A DNA stretch of 64,000 nucleotides from Zhihengliuella alba. GTDB lineage: Bacteria > Actinomycetota > Actinomycetes > Actinomycetales > Micrococcaceae. Of this stretch, positions 1-8,172 are shown piece after piece. Made by a program: the position numbers and the translations under genes. Under the pieces are notes generated by a model. That model searched no databases and had not been told where the DNA came from. It was given only the letters and a program-made list of their open reading frames with translations. The stretch is from positions 682,001 to 746,000 of the forward strand of contig NZ_BAABCJ010000002.1 of assembly GCF_039538765.1 (NCBI RefSeq). The letters run 5' to 3'. Each line of letters opens with the position of its first letter. The first letter of the stretch is position 1.

Positions 1-263
1 CGGTGGAGCAGGCACCGGCCGACTACGAGGTCCGGGCGTTCTGCCCTGGCGAGGCGCTGCCCGAGGACCCGGTGACCGGCAGCCTCAACGCCGGGTTCGC
101 GCGCTGGCTCATGTCGGAGGGCCTGGCCGAGGACGCGTACTCCGTCCGGCAGGGCACCCGGGTGGGCCGCGCCGGCGACCTCTACCCGTACCGCGACGCC
201 GAGGGCGTCTGGCTCGCGGGTCACTCGGTGACGTGCATCGACGGCTCGGTCCTGCTGCCGTGA
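1..263 (+). CDS. PhzF family isomerase, C-terminal fragment (5' end outside window)
   Basis: This is the last ~87 codons of a gene that begins before the window. The peptide carries EDPVTGS followed by LNAGFARWL, matching the conserved (E/D)DP-x-TGS substrate-binding motif in the second half of PhzF-family proteins. It ends in a typical short C-terminal strand (GHSVTCIDGSVLLP). PhzF relatives are cofactor-free isomerases/epimerases related to diaminopimelate epimerase; most have unknown substrates. The stop codon TGA (261-263) overlaps the GTG start of the MFS transporter by 4 bp (GTGA), so the two are translationally coupled. The catalytic Glu of the N-terminal half is not in the window. Confidence 0.8.
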   Translation, partial: VEQAPADYEVRAFCPGEALPEDPVTGSLNAGFARWLMSEGLAEDAYSVRQGTRVGRAGDLYPYRDAEGVWLAGHSVTCIDGSVLLP

Positions 264-1831
264 GCCGCGCCGCACCCGACGCGGCCATCACCGAGGAGGA
301 CCGGGCCGCGTGGCGCGCCCTCTGGGCGCTGGCGATCGGCTTCTTCATGATCCTCGTGGACTCGACGATCGTCACGACGGCCATGCCGGCGATCATGAGC
401 GGCCTCGACGCCGGCGTCTCCGGCGTCGTCTGGGTCCACAGCTCCTATCTCCTGGCCCTCGTGGTCCCGATGCTCATCACGGGCCGGCTCGGCGACCGGT
501 ACGGCCCCAAGAACCTCTACCTGGTCGGGCTCGGGGTCTTCACCGCCGCCTCGCTCGCCTGCGGCCTCGCCGGGGACCTGACCACCCTGGTGGTCGCCCG
601 GGTGGCCCAGGGACTCGGCGCCTCCCTGATGACCCCGCAGTCGATGACCTTCATCACCCGCCTGTTCCCGGCCCAGCGGCGCGGGACCGCGATGGGCGTC
701 TGGGGTGCGATCGCCGGCATCGCCTCGCTGGCCGGGCCGCTCCTCGGGGGCATCCTGACGGACTCCCTCGGCTGGGAGTGGATCTTCTTCGTCAACGTGC
801 CGATCGGCGTCGTGACCTTCTGGCGCGTCGTCGTCGCCGTGCCACGGCTGGAGACGCACGCCCGCACCGTGGACTGGGCCGGCGTCGGGCTCTCGGCAGT
901 CGGGATCCTGCTCCTGGTCTTCGGCCTGCAGGAGGCCGAGTCGTACGACTGGGGCCCGGTGGTCGGGTGGGTCGGGATCTGGCACCTCATCGCCGCCGGG
1001 GCCGTCATCATGGTGGTCTTCGTCCTCTGGCAGTCGGCGCAGGGCCGCTGGTGGCCGCGGCTGGACCCTCTGGTCCCGCTCGGCCTGTTCCGGGACCGCA
1101 ACTTCACACTGGCCACGGCCGCCGTGACCTGCATGGGCCTGGTGATCTACTGCCTGAACATCCCCATCATGTTCTACCTCCAGTCGGTGCGCGGCACGAC
1201 GCCGACGGTCGCCGCCCTGCTGATCGCGCCCATGGCGGTGGTCGGGGCGCTGCTCGCCCGCTACGCGGGCTCCCTCGTGAACCGGCGCGACCCACGGATC
1301 CAGGCCGCCCTGGGCTTCTTCTGCTTCGGCGGATCCATCATCGGCTACGGCCTCCTCCTGCCGCTGGACATCCCGCTGCCCTGGCTGCTGGTGCCCGCCG
1401 CCCTGATGGGCGCCGGCAGCGCGTTCGTCTGGCCCGCGATCTCCCTGACGGCGACGCGGGACCTGGACCACTCCAACGCCGGCGCCGGCTCCGGTATCTA
1501 CAACACGTCCCGCCAGCTCGGCGGCGTGGTCGGCTCCGCCGTCGTGGCGCTGCTGATGGAGGCGCGGATCTCGGCGAGCGTGGCGGCCCAGGCCGCGGCG
1601 CCGGCGTCGGGCGACGGCACTGCGGCGGCGGCCCGCGGGGTGGGCGATCCGGGCGAGCTGCTGGCCGGCGCCATCCCGCCCCAACTCGCCGAGGCGGTCG
1701 CGACCGGGCTCGGCCAGTCGCTGCTCCTCCCGGGGTGCGCGGCCCTGCTCGGCGGCGTCCTGGCCCTGGGGTTCCGGCACGTGCGCGACGACGAGCGGGC
1801 GGACGAGCGCGTGCTAGATTCGCCGTCATGA
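260..1831 (+). CDS. MFS transporter, DHA2 (EmrB/QacA) family, probable multidrug exporter
   Basis: The 523-residue membrane protein has about 14 predicted helices, the usual DHA2 size. The first helix carries the family signature IGFFMILVDSTIVTTAMP, and GRLGDRYGPK matches the MFS loop 2-3 motif (motif A). A G/P-rich antiporter-like helix (GAIAGIASLAGPLLGG) follows near residue 150. It probably exports hydrophobic or cationic drugs by proton antiport. GTG at 260 was chosen because it overlaps the PhzF stop and removes a 9-codon extension lying inside the upstream gene. Its own stop overlaps the ATG of the TetR regulator (ATGA, 1828-1831). This is a typical exporter-plus-repressor pair. Confidence 0.9.
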   Translation: MSRAAPDAAITEEDRAAWRALWALAIGFFMILVDSTIVTTAMPAIMSGLDAGVSGVVWVHSSYLLALVVPMLITGRLGDRYGPKNLYLVGLGVFTAASLACGLAGDLTTLVVARVAQGLGASLMTPQSMTFITRLFPAQRRGTAMGVWGAIAGIASLAGPLLGGILTDSLGWEWIFFVNVPIGVVTFWRVVVAVPRLETHARTVDWAGVGLSAVGILLLVFGLQEAESYDWGPVVGWVGIWHLIAAGAVIMVVFVLWQSAQGRWWPRLDPLVPLGLFRDRNFTLATAAVTCMGLVIYCLNIPIMFYLQSVRGTTPTVAALLIAPMAVVGALLARYAGSLVNRRDPRIQAALGFFCFGGSIIGYGLLLPLDIPLPWLLVPAALMGAGSAFVWPAISLTATRDLDHSNAGAGSGIYNTSRQLGGVVGSAVVALLMEARISASVAAQAAAPASGDGTAAAARGVGDPGELLAGAIPPQLAEAVATGLGQSLLLPGCAALLGGVLALGFRHVRDDERADERVLDSPS

Positions 1832-2673
1832 CGGACTCCGCGATCCCGCAGGACGCCCTGCGCCTGCTGATCAGCGATGGGTTCGAGGCGACGAGCGTGG
1901 ACCAGCTCGCCGCGGCAGCCGGCATCAGCCGCAGCACCTTCTTCCGCCGCTACGGCTCCAAGGAGGGCATGGTCTTCGCCGACCTGGACGGGATCCTGGC
2001 CGCCGTCGAGCACGGCCTCGCGCCGCTGCGCGAGCTGGCAGACCCCATGCCCGGGAACGGCGCGGCCGCGGGATTGTGCCGGGAGGCCCATGCCGGGAGG
2101 GACCGGCCCGGGACCCCGGAGGCCGAGATCCTCGAGACGCTCCTCGCCACGGCCTTCTCCGTCTTCGACCACCACACCGGCCACGCCGAGGTCTCCCGTC
2201 TGCGCCACCGGCTCCTAACCGCGGTCCCGGCCCTGCGCGACCGCGAGCTGGTCAGCACCCACCGGTACGAGCGCGCCTTCCGCCGCGCCCTCCGCCCGCT
2301 GCTGGAGGAGGACGCGACGTCGGCCGCGCTCGCCGCGGCCATCGTCGCGGTCCACAACACACGGCTGCGCGAGTGGCTGCGGGCCGAGGACCAAGCGGCC
2401 GCGGCGACCGCTGCCGCGCGCGCGAGGCTCGAGGCGGACCTGCGCGGCGTCGTCGGGCAGCTGCTGCGCATCCCGCCCGCAGCCGGCGGCTCCGGCGAGG
2501 GCGCCACCGGCGGGACGCCCGGACCCTCGCACGGCCCGCGCCGCCCGGCCAGTGTCGTCGTCACAGTCCTGGAGGCCGGGCTCGACGGCGGTCTGGACGA
2601 GGCGGCCGTGCTGGAGGCCGTCCGTGCCCAGCTGCGCGGTCGCCCCGCCCCTCCGCCGGCGCAGGCGGAGTGA
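1828..2673 (+). CDS. TetR family transcriptional regulator
   Basis: This 281-residue regulator has an N-terminal helix-turn-helix at residues ~5-55 (SVDQLAAAAGISRSTFFRRYGSKEGM), typical of TetR proteins. The rest is a helical ligand-binding region plus a Pro/Gly-rich linker near residue 225 and an extra C-terminal segment. TetR proteins are usually near 200 residues, so this one is long. The ATG overlaps the exporter stop. A TAGATT -10-like box (1815-1820) lies only 7 nt before the ATG, so a leaderless internal promoter is also possible. The likely role is repression of the operon until a drug-like ligand binds; this is inferred from context. Confidence 0.86.
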   Translation: MTDSAIPQDALRLLISDGFEATSVDQLAAAAGISRSTFFRRYGSKEGMVFADLDGILAAVEHGLAPLRELADPMPGNGAAAGLCREAHAGRDRPGTPEAEILETLLATAFSVFDHHTGHAEVSRLRHRLLTAVPALRDRELVSTHRYERAFRRALRPLLEEDATSAALAAAIVAVHNTRLREWLRAEDQAAAATAAARARLEADLRGVVGQLLRIPPAAGGSGEGATGGTPGPSHGPRRPASVVVTVLEAGLDGGLDEAAVLEAVRAQLRGRPAPPPAQAE

Positions 2674-3212
2674 TGACCCTCGAACCGCAGGAACCCCGGC
2701 TCGACACGAGCGACCCGGCCGAACACCTCGTCGCCTACCTGGACTACTACCGTCGCGTGGTCGTCGCGAAGCTGGGCGGCCTCGACGCCGCCGCGCTGAC
2801 GCGGGCCCGGCTGCCCTCCGGCTGGACGCCGCTCGAACTGCTCAACCACCTGGTCCACATGGAGCAGCGCTGGTTCCGCTGGGGATTCCTCGCCGAGTCA
2901 GTCCCCGCCCCATTCGGCGACCACGCTGGCGGAGCGGCCGATGGTCCGTGGGAGGCACCGCCGACCGACGACGCCCGGCGGACCGCCGACGAGCTCTGCA
3001 CCCAGTTGCTCGCCGGCGGCGAGACGACGACCCGGATCCTGCGCAGGAACGCGCTCTCGACGCACGGCGGCCTCGGCGGTCGGTTCCCGACGCCGCCGGC
3101 ACCGCCTCTGCTCTGGATCGGGTTCCACGTGCTCCAGGAGTACGCACGGCACGCCGGCCATCTGGACATCGTCCGAGAACTGGAGGACGGGGCAACAGGC
3201 GAACCGGGATGA
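2673..3212 (+). CDS. DinB / DUF664 family protein (putative thiol-dependent enzyme)
   Basis: The 179-residue protein shows the DinB four-helix pattern: an N-terminal helix beginning LVAYLDYYRRVVV, then WTPLELLNHLVHMEQRWFRW with one conserved metal-ligand-type His (NHLVHME), and a C-terminal HVLQEYARHAGHLDIVREL carrying the H-x3-H pair expected for the metal site. DUF664/DinB proteins of actinobacteria are linked to mycothiol-dependent S-transferases; the exact reaction here is unknown. The ATG shares one base with the TetR stop (TGATG). It is the last gene of the PhzF-MFS-TetR-DinB operon and may detoxify the compound the exporter removes (inference). Confidence 0.82.
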   Translation: MTLEPQEPRLDTSDPAEHLVAYLDYYRRVVVAKLGGLDAAALTRARLPSGWTPLELLNHLVHMEQRWFRWGFLAESVPAPFGDHAGGAADGPWEAPPTDDARRTADELCTQLLAGGETTTRILRRNALSTHGGLGGRFPTPPAPPLLWIGFHVLQEYARHAGHLDIVRELEDGATGEPG

Positions 3213-3217
3213 ACCTG

Positions 3218-3252
3218 AGTTCCTTGACGTGGAACTGAGTTTCATCAATAGT
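3218..3252 (+). promoter_or_regulatory. sigma-70-like promoter with inverted-repeat operator for the acyl-CoA dehydrogenase
   Basis: A -35 box TTGACG (3224-3229) is separated by 17 bp from a -10 box AATAGT (3247-3252). The -35 is embedded in a perfect inverted repeat: AGTTCC (3218-3223) and GGAACT (3231-3236) flank it with a 7-bp spacer. A dimeric repressor bound there would block the promoter. It lies ~50 bp upstream of the dehydrogenase start. Confidence 0.55.
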
Positions 3253-3301
3253 GGTCTCGACACGTCCACCGCTGCGCGCGGCCACGCCAAGGGAGCCACC
3301 C

Positions 3302-4606
3302 ATGAACCCCGAGACCCACTCGACCCGCCCGTCGGCCCCCGGCCCCGGCCCGGCGCCCGGCGGCACTGCGGGCGGCGACGACTTCCCGCACGGCGCGGAG
3401 GCGCCGTCGTACGAGGTCTGGGGCGAGGTGGAGACCGACCCGGCCGGCGTCTTCGCGGACCTCCCGGAGCAGGACCGCGCCTACCGCGACCGGGCCCGCG
3501 CCTTCGGTCTCGACGATGTGCGCCCGGTGATCGACGACTACTGGAACCGCGCGGACTATCCGCTGCACCTGGGGCGCCGGCTCGGCGAGCTCGACCTGCT
3601 GCGCGACGGCGTCCACGTCGAGGGATTCGCCCCGATGACCACCCTCGCCGCCGGCCTGGTGAACATGGAGCTCTCCCGCGCCGACGGCTCGGTGGGCACC
3701 ATCTGCGGCGTGCAGGGCGGACTGGCGCTCCGCTCGGTCGCCTACTGCGGCTCACCCGAGCAGGTGGAGCACTGGGTGCCCCGACTCGCCCGCGCCGAGG
3801 TCTGGGGCGCCTTCGCACTCACGGAGCCCGCCCACGGCTCCGACTCCGTGTCCCTGGAGACCCGGGCGACGCGCGTCGACGGAGGCTACCGGCTCAGCGG
3901 CGAGAAGAAGTGGATCGGCAACGCCTCGCTGGCCGACACCCCCGAGGGCGGAGTCACCGTGGTCTGGGCGCGGACCGAGGACGACGGCGCGGTGCGCGGC
4001 TTCCTCGTGGAGCAGCAGTGGGACGGCTACACCGCGACGACGATCGAGAACAAGCTCAGCCTGCGCGCCATCTGGCAGGCACACCTCCGCATGGAGGACG
4101 TCTTCGTCCCCGACACGCACGTCCTCCCCGAGGCCCGCACCTTCAAGGACACCGCCCGCGTCCTCTTCGCCACGCGGCTGGGCGTGGCCTGGTCCGCTGT
4201 CGGCCACGCCACGGCCTGCTACGAGACGGCGGTCCAGTATGCGCAGCAGCGGGTGCAGTTCGGCCGGCCGCTGGCGGCCAGCCAGATCGTGCAGGAGCGG
4301 CTGGCCAGGATGCAGTCCGAGCTGGTGACCATGCAGACGATGGTCCGGCACATGACGGCCCGGGCGGAGGCCGATTCCCTGACGCCGGAGCAGGCGTCGC
4401 TGGCCAAGTACACGTGCACCCGGACGGCACGCTCGATCGCCGCGAACGCCCGCGACCTGCTGGGCGGCAACGGCATCCTGCTGGAGCACCGGGTGGCACG
4501 CCACCTCGCGGACATCGAGGCGATCCACACCTACGAGGGCACCGAGACCGTCCAGGCACTGATCATCGGCCGATCCATCACGGGCCGCTCGGCCTTCGCC
4601 GGCTGA
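3302..4606 (+). CDS. acyl-CoA dehydrogenase, glutaryl-CoA dehydrogenase-like
   Basis: A 434-residue flavoprotein covering the full acyl-CoA dehydrogenase fold. The middle beta domain starts at WGAFALTEPAHGSDSVSLET and includes SGEKKWIGNA. The C-terminal helical domain has the R-x-QFGRPLAASQIVQ signature and LLGGNGILLEHRVARHLAD. The expected catalytic Glu is E412 in HTYEGTETVQALIIGRSITG, the position and context seen in glutaryl-CoA dehydrogenases (lysine/tryptophan degradation, giving crotonyl-CoA). An N-terminal ~30-residue Pro/Gly-rich stretch is unusual. ATG at 3302 follows AAGGGAG. The gene stands alone behind its own promoter, so the substrate is inferred by family only. Confidence 0.83.
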   Translation: MNPETHSTRPSAPGPGPAPGGTAGGDDFPHGAEAPSYEVWGEVETDPAGVFADLPEQDRAYRDRARAFGLDDVRPVIDDYWNRADYPLHLGRRLGELDLLRDGVHVEGFAPMTTLAAGLVNMELSRADGSVGTICGVQGGLALRSVAYCGSPEQVEHWVPRLARAEVWGAFALTEPAHGSDSVSLETRATRVDGGYRLSGEKKWIGNASLADTPEGGVTVVWARTEDDGAVRGFLVEQQWDGYTATTIENKLSLRAIWQAHLRMEDVFVPDTHVLPEARTFKDTARVLFATRLGVAWSAVGHATACYETAVQYAQQRVQFGRPLAASQIVQERLARMQSELVTMQTMVRHMTARAEADSLTPEQASLAKYTCTRTARSIAANARDLLGGNGILLEHRVARHLADIEAIHTYEGTETVQALIIGRSITGRSAFAG

Positions 4607-4678
4607 GATTCCCACCGTGCTGCTACTCGCTTCACAGCACGCGCCAAGGTCCACTTCCTACAGTGGAATCACCTCATG

Positions 4679-4742
4679 AAGGTGCGAGTGATGAGAGCAC
4701 CGGTCGGATCAACGGTTCCCCCCCAACCGCCGGCCGGTGCTC
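4679..4742 (+). ncRNA. structured attenuator-like element, copy 1
   Basis: It begins AAGGTGCGAGTGAT (4679-4692) and then forms a perfect 9-bp stem, GAGCACCGG (4695-4703) with CCGGTGCTC (4734-4742). That stem encloses a second hairpin, CGGTT-C7-AACCG (4713-4729). GGTGC (4681-4685) can instead pair with GCACC (4697-4701), which would break the main stem, so two mutually exclusive folds are possible. Copy 2 (5262-5334) keeps the same leader and the same competition. It lies ~150 bp before the small acidic protein gene. Identity and function unknown. Confidence 0.45.
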
Positions 4743-4892
4743 ATTCGTTTAAGCACGCCACGGCCCACCCCGAGCAACACACCGCTGGACAGTAGCTGGC
4801 AGCTTCCTTAGAGCATCGCCGCAGGGGTCGCCCCGGCTGGCCAAGCGGCCCATCTCCACGCAGACTGAGAGCACCAACGGAGAGGAGACACC

Positions 4893-5075
4893 GTGAGCAA
4901 CAGCGCACCCGGAACGGATCCGCAGGATCTGGACCGGAACGACCTGAACGCGAAGTCCGAGGACGAGCCCGTCGAGATCCCCGAGGAGGAGCTCAAGCGC
5001 CGTCACGACGACGAGCGCGTCGAGGAGTGGATCGACGAGTCGTTCCCGGGCTCGGATCCGCCGTCCAACTACTGA
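4893..5075 (+). CDS. small acidic protein with C-terminal DESFPGSDPPS motif
   Basis: A 60-residue, highly charged protein. The sequence is mostly disordered-looking and acidic in its first half, followed by a short helix-forming stretch (EELKRRHDDERVEEWI) and the tail WIDESFPGSDPPSNY. Short proteins ending in (D/E)ESFP-x-SDPP-(S/A) are widespread conserved hypotheticals in bacteria; no biochemical function is known to me. GTG at 4893 is preceded by GGAGAGGAG, a strong ribosome binding site. A long terminator follows at 5118-5162, and the hairpin element at 4679-4742 precedes it, so it is probably a single-gene transcript. Confidence 0.72.
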   Translation: MSNSAPGTDPQDLDRNDLNAKSEDEPVEIPEEELKRRHDDERVEEWIDESFPGSDPPSNY

Positions 5076-5117
5076 TCCCGTCCCCGCCGCCGGCACCGGC
5101 CGGACGGCGGGAGTCCC

Positions 5118-5162
5118 CGGCACGGAGCGGGCCGACCCACCGGGTCGGCCCGCTCCGTGCCG
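5118..5162 (+). terminator. very strong hairpin terminator
   Basis: Two perfect 21-nt arms (5118-5138 and 5142-5162) are separated by a 3-nt loop. The stem is GC-rich with no following T run, as is common in high-GC actinobacteria. It closes the small acidic gene transcript. Confidence 0.75.
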
Positions 5163-5261
5163 CTCGAACCTCCGCGTCGAGTCAGCCCGGGACCTCAGCG
5201 CACTCAGACGCGGCGCTCAGGCACCTCCAAGAAACGCCTCCTAGGCTGGTTCTACCTTCTC

Positions 5262-5334
5262 AAGGTGCGAGTGATCACGAAGCACCGGTCGAATGCGGTT
5301 TATCGCCTCCTTGTCTGCATTCGGCCGGTGCTTC
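5262..5334 (+). ncRNA. structured attenuator-like element, copy 2
   Basis: The leader AAGGTGCGAGTGAT (5262-5275) is identical to copy 1. It is followed by an 18-bp stem with a single U-G pair: 5279-5296 pairs with 5317-5334 around a 20-nt loop. GGTGC (5264-5268) can instead pair with GCACC (5282-5286), giving a competing fold as in copy 1. The stem arms differ from copy 1 outside GCACCGGTCG/CGGCCGGTGC with pairing maintained, which suggests selection on structure. It lies ~145 bp upstream of the aldo/keto reductase. Confidence 0.48.
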
Positions 5335-5479
5335 TCGCATGTCCGGAGGCCGCGACCCCAGGGCGGGCCCGCCCGGCCTCGGCGCTGGTGGCAGAATGCA
5401 AGGAGAGACAGGCCGCGACAGCGCCGGCCGCCGCACCGCCGAGCGCTGCCGATGAGTGCCCCAACTTCGAGGAGTCCAG

Positions 5480-6538
5480 GTGGAAGAGTTCCGTTGCTCG
5501 CGCGTCGAGGAGACGCACCGACCCTATGTGGCCGCCGAGGAGCGCTATGACTCGATCGGCTATCGCGCCGTCGGGCGCTCCGGACTGCTGCTCCCGCCAC
5601 TGAGCCTGGGGCTCTGGTGGAACTTCGGGGACAACCGGCCGTTCGACGTCCAGCGGGAGATCCTCCGGCACGCGTTCGACCGGGGCATCATCCACTTCGA
5701 CCTGGCGAACAACTACGGACCTCCCTTCGGCAGCGCCGAGGAGAACTTCGGCCGCATGATGACCAAGGACTTCGCGCCTTACCGCGACGAACTCGTCATC
5801 TCCTCGAAGGCCGGCTGGGACATGTGGCCCGGCCCGTACGGCACCCGCGGCTCCCGGAAGTACATCCTCGCCTCCGCGGAGGCGTCCCTGCAGCGGATGA
5901 ACCTCGAGTACGTCGACATCTTCTACTCGCACCGCCCCTCCCCCGAGATCCCGCTCGAGGAAACCATCTGCGCCCTGGATGCCCTGGTGCGCCAGGGCAA
6001 GGCCCTGTATGTCGGCATCTCCTCCTACACGGCGGAGCAGACGGCGGAGGCCGCCGCGGTCGCCCGGGGGCTCGGCACCCCGCTCGTCATCCACCAGCCG
6101 GCCTACTCCCTGCTGAACCGGTGGGTCGAGGAAGGGCTTTTGGAGACGCTGGCGCGCGAGGGCATGGGCTCGATCGCCTTCACTCCGCTGGCCCAGGGCC
6201 TCCTGACCAACAAGTACCTCAAGGACGAGCACGCCACCCCCAGCGGCGGCCGGACGACGCTGCACGCGCTCACGCCCGAGAACCTCGCGATCGTGCGCGG
6301 CCTCGCCCGCGTCGCCGAGGAGCGCGGGCAGACCCTCGCCCAGATGGCGATCTCCTGGCTCCTGCGCGACGGCGGCGCGACCTCGGTCCTGATCGGCGCC
6401 TCCTCGACGGCGCAGCTGGACGAGAACCTCGGCGCCCTGGACGCGCCGGCGTTCTCCGCTGAGGAGCTGAAGCTGATCGACCGCATCACCGCCGGGGAGA
6501 ACCGCGCCGAGTCGCGACGCGGCCAGAACGGGAGCTGA
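5480..6538 (+). CDS. aldo/keto reductase, YghZ / glyceraldehyde-3-phosphate reductase-like
   Basis: A 352-residue (beta/alpha)8 NADPH-dependent reductase. The catalytic tetrad is visible: D74 and Y79 in HFDLANNYGPP, K110 in VISSKAGWD and H151 in IFYSHRPSP. The loop AENFGRMM and the segment KAGWDMWPGPYG resemble the YghZ/AKR14 group, which reduces methylglyoxal and L-glyceraldehyde 3-phosphate. The likely role is aldehyde detoxification in the cytosol. GTG at 5480 was preferred because GAGGAG (5469-5474) sits 5 nt upstream; an upstream in-frame ATG at 5456 lacks such a site. The C-terminus ends in a short basic tail. The hairpin element at 5262-5334 may control it. Confidence 0.87.
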   Translation: MEEFRCSRVEETHRPYVAAEERYDSIGYRAVGRSGLLLPPLSLGLWWNFGDNRPFDVQREILRHAFDRGIIHFDLANNYGPPFGSAEENFGRMMTKDFAPYRDELVISSKAGWDMWPGPYGTRGSRKYILASAEASLQRMNLEYVDIFYSHRPSPEIPLEETICALDALVRQGKALYVGISSYTAEQTAEAAAVARGLGTPLVIHQPAYSLLNRWVEEGLLETLAREGMGSIAFTPLAQGLLTNKYLKDEHATPSGGRTTLHALTPENLAIVRGLARVAEERGQTLAQMAISWLLRDGGATSVLIGASSTAQLDENLGALDAPAFSAEELKLIDRITAGENRAESRRGQNGS

Positions 6539-6545
6539 GTCGGCC

Positions 6546-8078
6546 GTGGAACCGGTCAGCGCCGCCCCGGCCCTCCCCGCCCCGGCCCTCCCCGCCCAGG
6601 CCCCGGTCCGGGACGCCCGCTCGCGCGGGACGCAGATCGGCGCCCTGGCGGCGCCGCTCGTGGCCGCGTCGCTCCTGGCGCTCTGCGCCCTGCTCGGCCT
6701 GGCCGGCCCGGCAGCGGCGAGACCGCCGTCGGGCGTGGAGGTGCTCGACACGGCGGCGGTCCTGGACGAGGCGAGCCTGACGGCCGCGCTCGAGGACCTC
6801 GACTTCCACCGCCCCGTCGACCTCGTGGTCCTCACCCTGGACGGCGGCGAAGCGGCCAATCTCAACGAGGCCGTCCTCGCCTACGCCCGCGCGGAACATC
6901 CCGAATGGCTCAGCGAGGACGGCCGGACCTGGGCCGACGGCGTCTTCATCCTGGCCGTCGACCCGGTCGGGCGACACGTGGGAACGTACGCGGGCGAGGA
7001 CCTCGACGTCTCGCAGTCGACCCAGGACGACATCCAGGAAGCGTCGAAGGACCGGCTGCGCGTCGAGGAGTGGGACGCGGGCGTGCTGGCCGGCGCCGAG
7101 GAGGCGGCCAGCCGGATCGGCAGGCCCTGGTACCGGAGCCCGGCGCCCTACATCCTGCTCGGCGTGGCCGCAGTGGCCGGCGGGACCGTCGGCGCGGCCG
7201 TGGCCTCGACCCGGGGACGCAACCGCCGCCGGGTCGAGGAGGCCCTGGACCGGGGCGACGGGCACCTGGCCAGCGTGGCCTCAGACCTGGACGCGACCGA
7301 GCGCGACGCCGCCCGCATCCCGACGACGTCGCCGCACGGGCGGGCCGTGCTGGAGCGGTACCGGTCCTTCGCCGACGACTGGACCCGGGTCCGCTCGGAA
7401 CGCACCGCCCTGGAGGCCCTGGACCCGGCCGCACGGTCCCGCAGTGAGGCTGCGGAGCGGGCGGAGGCCTGGGCGGACGATGCGGCCCGGCTGGACTCGT
7501 TCGACGACGTGGTCGCGGACACCGCGGACCTGCTGACCATGACCGGCGAGTGGCTCGCCGCCTGGCAGCGGCAGGCCGACGGCCTGCGCGCCGATCTGGA
7601 GGAGGCCCCGGGAATCGTGGATCTCGAGCCGGCCGCGGCCGACGGCCCGGAGGCGACCGCGCTGCTCGAGTTCGCGGGAAGGGCCCGGGTGGACCTGAGC
7701 ACCATCGGCTCCCGTCTCGGCGCCCGTCAGATCACGCCCGATCTGGCCCTGGACGAGCTGCAGGAGCTGCGCACGGGTCTCTCGGACCGGTTCGAGGCCT
7801 ATGCCGAGGCCGTCATCGAGGCCTACGCCGAGTCGGATGACGAGAGGGACACCCTGCGGGAGCAGATGGCGGAGAGCAGGCGCTCCGCGGACCGGCCCCA
7901 TGCCGGCATCCTCGAGGTCTCCCACCCGGCGACCCTGCTGCTGCACAGCGCCGTCTTCGCGGGCTGGTACACCGCGGGCACCTCGGCCGTCGACGCGGCC
8001 CGCGGGTCCGGGACGGCCACGGGGTACGGGCCGACCGGCGGCGGTTTCTCCGGCACGGGCTCGTCGTCGAGTTTCTGA
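6546..8078 (+). CDS. TPM-domain (YgcG-like) membrane protein with DUF5129-type C-terminal part
   Basis: A 510-residue protein. A Pro-rich N-terminus (repeated PALPAP) precedes a hydrophobic signal/anchor at residues ~33-58. Residues ~65-195 form a TPM-like domain (VLDTAAVLDEASLTAALEDL ... WADGVFILAVDPVGRHVGTYAG). A transmembrane helix at ~200-222 (PYILLGVAAVAGGTVGAAVA) leads to a long acidic helical region and a Gly/Ser-rich end (GGGFSGTGSSSSF). Similar actinobacterial proteins are annotated DUF5129/TPM; TPM domains occur in photosystem-repair and phosphatase-like proteins, but no activity is assigned here. GTG 6546 follows the reductase stop by 7 bp, so the two may be cotranscribed. Confidence 0.72.
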   Translation: MEPVSAAPALPAPALPAQAPVRDARSRGTQIGALAAPLVAASLLALCALLGLAGPAAARPPSGVEVLDTAAVLDEASLTAALEDLDFHRPVDLVVLTLDGGEAANLNEAVLAYARAEHPEWLSEDGRTWADGVFILAVDPVGRHVGTYAGEDLDVSQSTQDDIQEASKDRLRVEEWDAGVLAGAEEAASRIGRPWYRSPAPYILLGVAAVAGGTVGAAVASTRGRNRRRVEEALDRGDGHLASVASDLDATERDAARIPTTSPHGRAVLERYRSFADDWTRVRSERTALEALDPAARSRSEAAERAEAWADDAARLDSFDDVVADTADLLTMTGEWLAAWQRQADGLRADLEEAPGIVDLEPAAADGPEATALLEFAGRARVDLSTIGSRLGARQITPDLALDELQELRTGLSDRFEAYAEAVIEAYAESDDERDTLREQMAESRRSADRPHAGILEVSHPATLLLHSAVFAGWYTAGTSAVDAARGSGTATGYGPTGGGFSGTGSSSSF

Positions 8079-8172
8079 CCCCGTCCCGCTGTAGCCTGAA
8101 CACAGTTTCGTCCATCCGCAGGTCTTCCCCGCACGGCGAGGACCGAGCACGCGTCACCCACGAAGGAGCGTC

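Larger units (their letters stand above)
5076..5479. other. 404-bp intergenic region with terminator and RNA-like element
   Basis: No convincing coding sequence is present on either strand. It holds the terminator of the small acidic gene (5118-5162), the second copy of the attenuator-like hairpin (5262-5334) and ~145 bp leading to the aldo/keto reductase. Base composition falls locally around 5220-5320. Confidence 0.6.

Noticed and set aside
310..2673. A 787-codon open frame running through the MFS gene into TetR.
   Set aside because: Only its last 282 codons (the TetR gene) look like protein; the first part is Arg/Pro/Gly-rich shadow of the transporter.
4718..4724. C7 loop inside copy 1, reminiscent of 6C RNA.
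   Set aside because: 6C RNAs have two C-rich hairpins; only one is present and copy 2 has no C-rich loop.
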